Shown in pieces: positions 62,823 through 64,000 of a stretch of DNA of 64,000 bases; position 1 is the first letter of the stretch; each line of letters opens with the position of its first letter. The notes under the pieces are model-generated. The model saw only the letters and a program-made list of their open reading frames with translations, was not told the DNA's origin and did not search any database. This DNA comes from Stenotrophomonas koreensis (GTDB lineage: Bacteria; Pseudomonadota; Gammaproteobacteria; Xanthomonadales; Xanthomonadaceae). Location: positions 62,001 through 126,000 of the forward strand of contig NZ_LDJH01000011.1 of assembly GCF_001431525.1 (NCBI RefSeq). The letters run 5' to 3'. A program made the translations under genes and the position numbers.

Positions 62823-63415
62823 CACGATGGATCCACGCCGCTCAGGCGCACCTGCATTACAAACGTCACCCGATCACCCAAGGCCAACTGCCAGCCGTCC
62901 ATTCCATACACGGTGCGCGAAACCGTTCCGCGCCCGGAAACCGGACAATCATAGCCGGGAGCATCACATTGGGCCGGCATCACCCGCATCCGGATCGGCC
63001 CGCGGATGCCGCGCAGGGTCAGCTCGCCCTCGACATCCCCCCCAGCCAATGCGGTATCGGCCGGATGCGGCTGCGAGCTGAAAAGGATCTGCGGGTGGTG
63101 CTGGACGTCGAAAAACTCGGCACCGCGCAACCAGCCGGTGTAGCGCCGGTGGCCACTGACCTCGGCGCTGCGGGCGTCAATCACCAGGCTGACCTGGTGA
63201 CGGCCATCGGCCAGGGTCTGCACCTGGCCGCTGAACACCGGAAAGCGGCCGGTCAGCCGCTGCCCGTAACGGGTACGGATCTCAAAGCCAAGAAGGCTGC
63301 GCTGGGTATCGATGGCCACCGTCTGCGTCGGCCCGGCAGCCCGGAGCGGCGGCTGCGCCTGGGCGCAGGCACCGGCCAGCAGCGCCAGCAACGCCAGCCA
63401 GCGCCAACCGCCCAT
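62822..63415 (-). CDS. YceI-family periplasmic protein
   Basis: A 197-residue exported protein. The signal peptide is WRWLALLALLAGACAQAQ, which could also be read as a lipobox (LAGAC). The YceI lipocalin-like fold is visible: IDTQRSLLGFEIRTRYGQRL, TGRFPVFSGQV, RYTGWLRGAEFFDVQHHPQI and ELTLRGIRGPIRMRV. Members bind polyisoprenoid-type lipids. It lies three bases after sixA and is joined to the phospholipase D gene by TGATG overlap. Confidence 0.92.
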   Translation of the reverse strand: MGGWRWLALLALLAGACAQAQPPLRAAGPTQTVAIDTQRSLLGFEIRTRYGQRLTGRFPVFSGQVQTLADGRHQVSLVIDARSAEVSGHRRYTGWLRGAEFFDVQHHPQILFSSQPHPADTALAGGDVEGELTLRGIRGPIRMRVMPAQCDAPGYDCPVSGRGTVSRTVYGMDGWQLALGDRVTFVMQVRLSGVDPS

Positions 63416-63418
63416 GGT

Positions 63419-63895
63419 TTATGGCCACCAGAAGCTGGTCAGGGTGGCCACGCCCGGCTCCAGTGCGGCCTGTGCCGGCAGCGACAGCACCGCGATCCCG
63501 GCCGGCGGCATGCCGCGGTATTCGCTGCTGCTGCCACTGTTGAGCAGGGCCACCAGCTGCTCCAGCCCCGGGTTGTGGCCGACCAGCAACAGCCGCTGCA
63601 CCTCCGCGTGCTGCTCGATCAGGCTGACCAGGCTGCCCGGCATCGCCTCGTAGATCCGTGGCTCCAGCCGCTGCTCGACATAGCCGGTCTGCGCCAGCAC
63701 CGCCTCCAGGGTTTCGCGGGTACGCCGCGCCGGCGAGCAGATCACCCGGTCCGGCAGCAGGTGGTTGTCGCGCAGCCAGCGGCCGGCGGCCTCGGCTTCG
63801 GCCTGGCCCACCGCCGACAACGGCCGGTCCATGTCCGCCAGGCCATCGGCGGCCGCTTCGGCATGGGCGTGACGTAGCAAAATCAGTTCCCGCAT
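63419..63895 (-). CDS. sixA: phosphohistidine phosphatase SixA
   Basis: A 158-residue histidine phosphatase. The catalytic motif LILLRHAHAEA is at the N-terminus (His9), with RVICSPARRTRETLEAVL and LLLVGHNPGLEQLVALL (second His). SixA removes phosphate from phosphohistidine proteins such as components of the nitrogen PTS. GGAGG lies a few bases before the ATG at 63895. It begins the sixA-yceI-phospholipase D set. Confidence 0.93.
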   Translation of the reverse strand: MRELILLRHAHAEAAADGLADMDRPLSAVGQAEAEAAGRWLRDNHLLPDRVICSPARRTRETLEAVLAQTGYVEQRLEPRIYEAMPGSLVSLIEQHAEVQRLLLVGHNPGLEQLVALLNSGSSSEYRGMPPAGIAVLSLPAQAALEPGVATLTSFWWP

Positions 63896-63915
63896 GGTGT
63901 TGCCTCCAGGGCGCC

Positions 63916-64000
63916 TCAGGCGCGTTCAAGCCAGTCCAGCAGTGGTTGCCAATCGGCCTGGTGCTCGCGCACGGCCGCGTTGTTGTAATCAAACAGGCTG
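63916..64000 (-). CDS. C-terminal fragment of an unidentified gene
   Basis: The last 27 codons of a minus-strand frame that runs off the window: it ends DYNNAAVREHQADWQPLLDW then LERA and a TGA stop at 63916-63918. It lies 20 bases before sixA and in the same direction, so it may be the upstream gene of that operon. Too short to assign; coding nature rests on frame continuity and normal codon use. Confidence 0.45.
   Translation of the reverse strand, partial: SLFDYNNAAVREHQADWQPLLDWLERA

Overview
The window is a GC-rich gammaproteobacterial chromosome segment. It most likely comes from a member of the Xanthomonadaceae (Lysobacteraceae), with Stenotrophomonas the best guess. Supporting signs are GumB/GumC-type polysaccharide export proteins, tandem sodC genes, a glnA-glnK-amtB-ntrBC region with sigma-54 promoters, the rhodanese-secB-gpsA and hemD-hemX-hemY blocks, and many GTAG/GTGG-type REP palindromes with a resident REP-associated tyrosine transposase (RAYT). 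The family assignment is fairly secure; the genus is inference.

Positions 1-26746 form one large Wzx/Wzy-type surface polysaccharide locus. The left end (2-10270) is uniformly GC-rich and holds the assembly and export machinery: a WecA-like initiating transferase (cut by the window edge), a CpsB-type phosphatase, a GumB/Wza-type export lipoprotein, a Wzc/GumC-type co-polymerase with a tyrosine kinase domain, a repeat-type accessory protein, a small exported protein, an O-antigen ligase/polymerase-like membrane protein, and WbpP/WbpO-like enzymes that would make UDP-GalNAc and then UDP-GalNAcA. Positions 10271-21837 are the variable, patchy, AT-richer cassette. It has a flippase, a polymerase, five putative sugar-transfer enzymes (GT2, GT4, TupA-like ATP-grasp, two more GT2), a pyruvyltransferase, and an opposing F420-hydrogenase-beta-like iron-sulfur protein. 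Four junction scars punctuate it: a 33-codon epimerase stub, a decayed aminotransferase, a broken GT4, and a changed codon style at the end of the dehydrogenase gene. A FitAB-like toxin-antitoxin pair (21877-22532), whose antitoxin seems to start at CTG, sits just before the conserved right end. That end has an aminotransferase, a UDP-GlcNAc 4,6-dehydratase, a phosphoglycosyl transferase, a GNAT acetyltransferase and a VanZ-like protein. Together these look like a pathway making a 4-acylamino-dideoxy sugar and loading it onto undecaprenyl phosphate.

Positions 26747-28831 carry REP arrays, including a 150-bp tandem repeat. They flank a second toxin-antitoxin module whose PIN toxin is frameshifted. 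Then follow gpsA, secB and a cysteine-less rhodanese (minus strand), a hotdog thioesterase, and hemD-hemX-hemY on the plus strand. A partial duplication at the hemX/hemY junction leaves a false hemY start. A RAYT gene embedded in its own REP arrays lies at 35200-36600, followed by a FadI-like thiolase and an uncharacterised conserved gene.

Positions 39083-42735 hold the least understood block: an AraC-type regulator with paired cysteines, then six small genes (two DUF2589-type proteins, two small unknowns, a one-helix membrane protein, an exported protein), converging on a T4-type lysozyme gene. After it come two CuZn superoxide dismutase lipoproteins and the nitrogen-control cluster ntrC-ntrB, an AmiD-like amidase, amtB, glnK and glnA. 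That cluster has a consensus sigma-54 promoter and two strong NtrC boxes before glnA. The remainder (51318-64000) is housekeeping and envelope genes: uppP, a META/DUF4377 lipoprotein, a PEBP-family protein, a TPR-sulfotransferase, a YheT-like hydrolase, a PlsC-type acyltransferase, a PAS-PAS-GAF-GGDEF-EAL protein, a MenI-like thioesterase, a ClsC-like phospholipase D lipoprotein, a YceI protein, SixA, and the tail of an unidentified gene.
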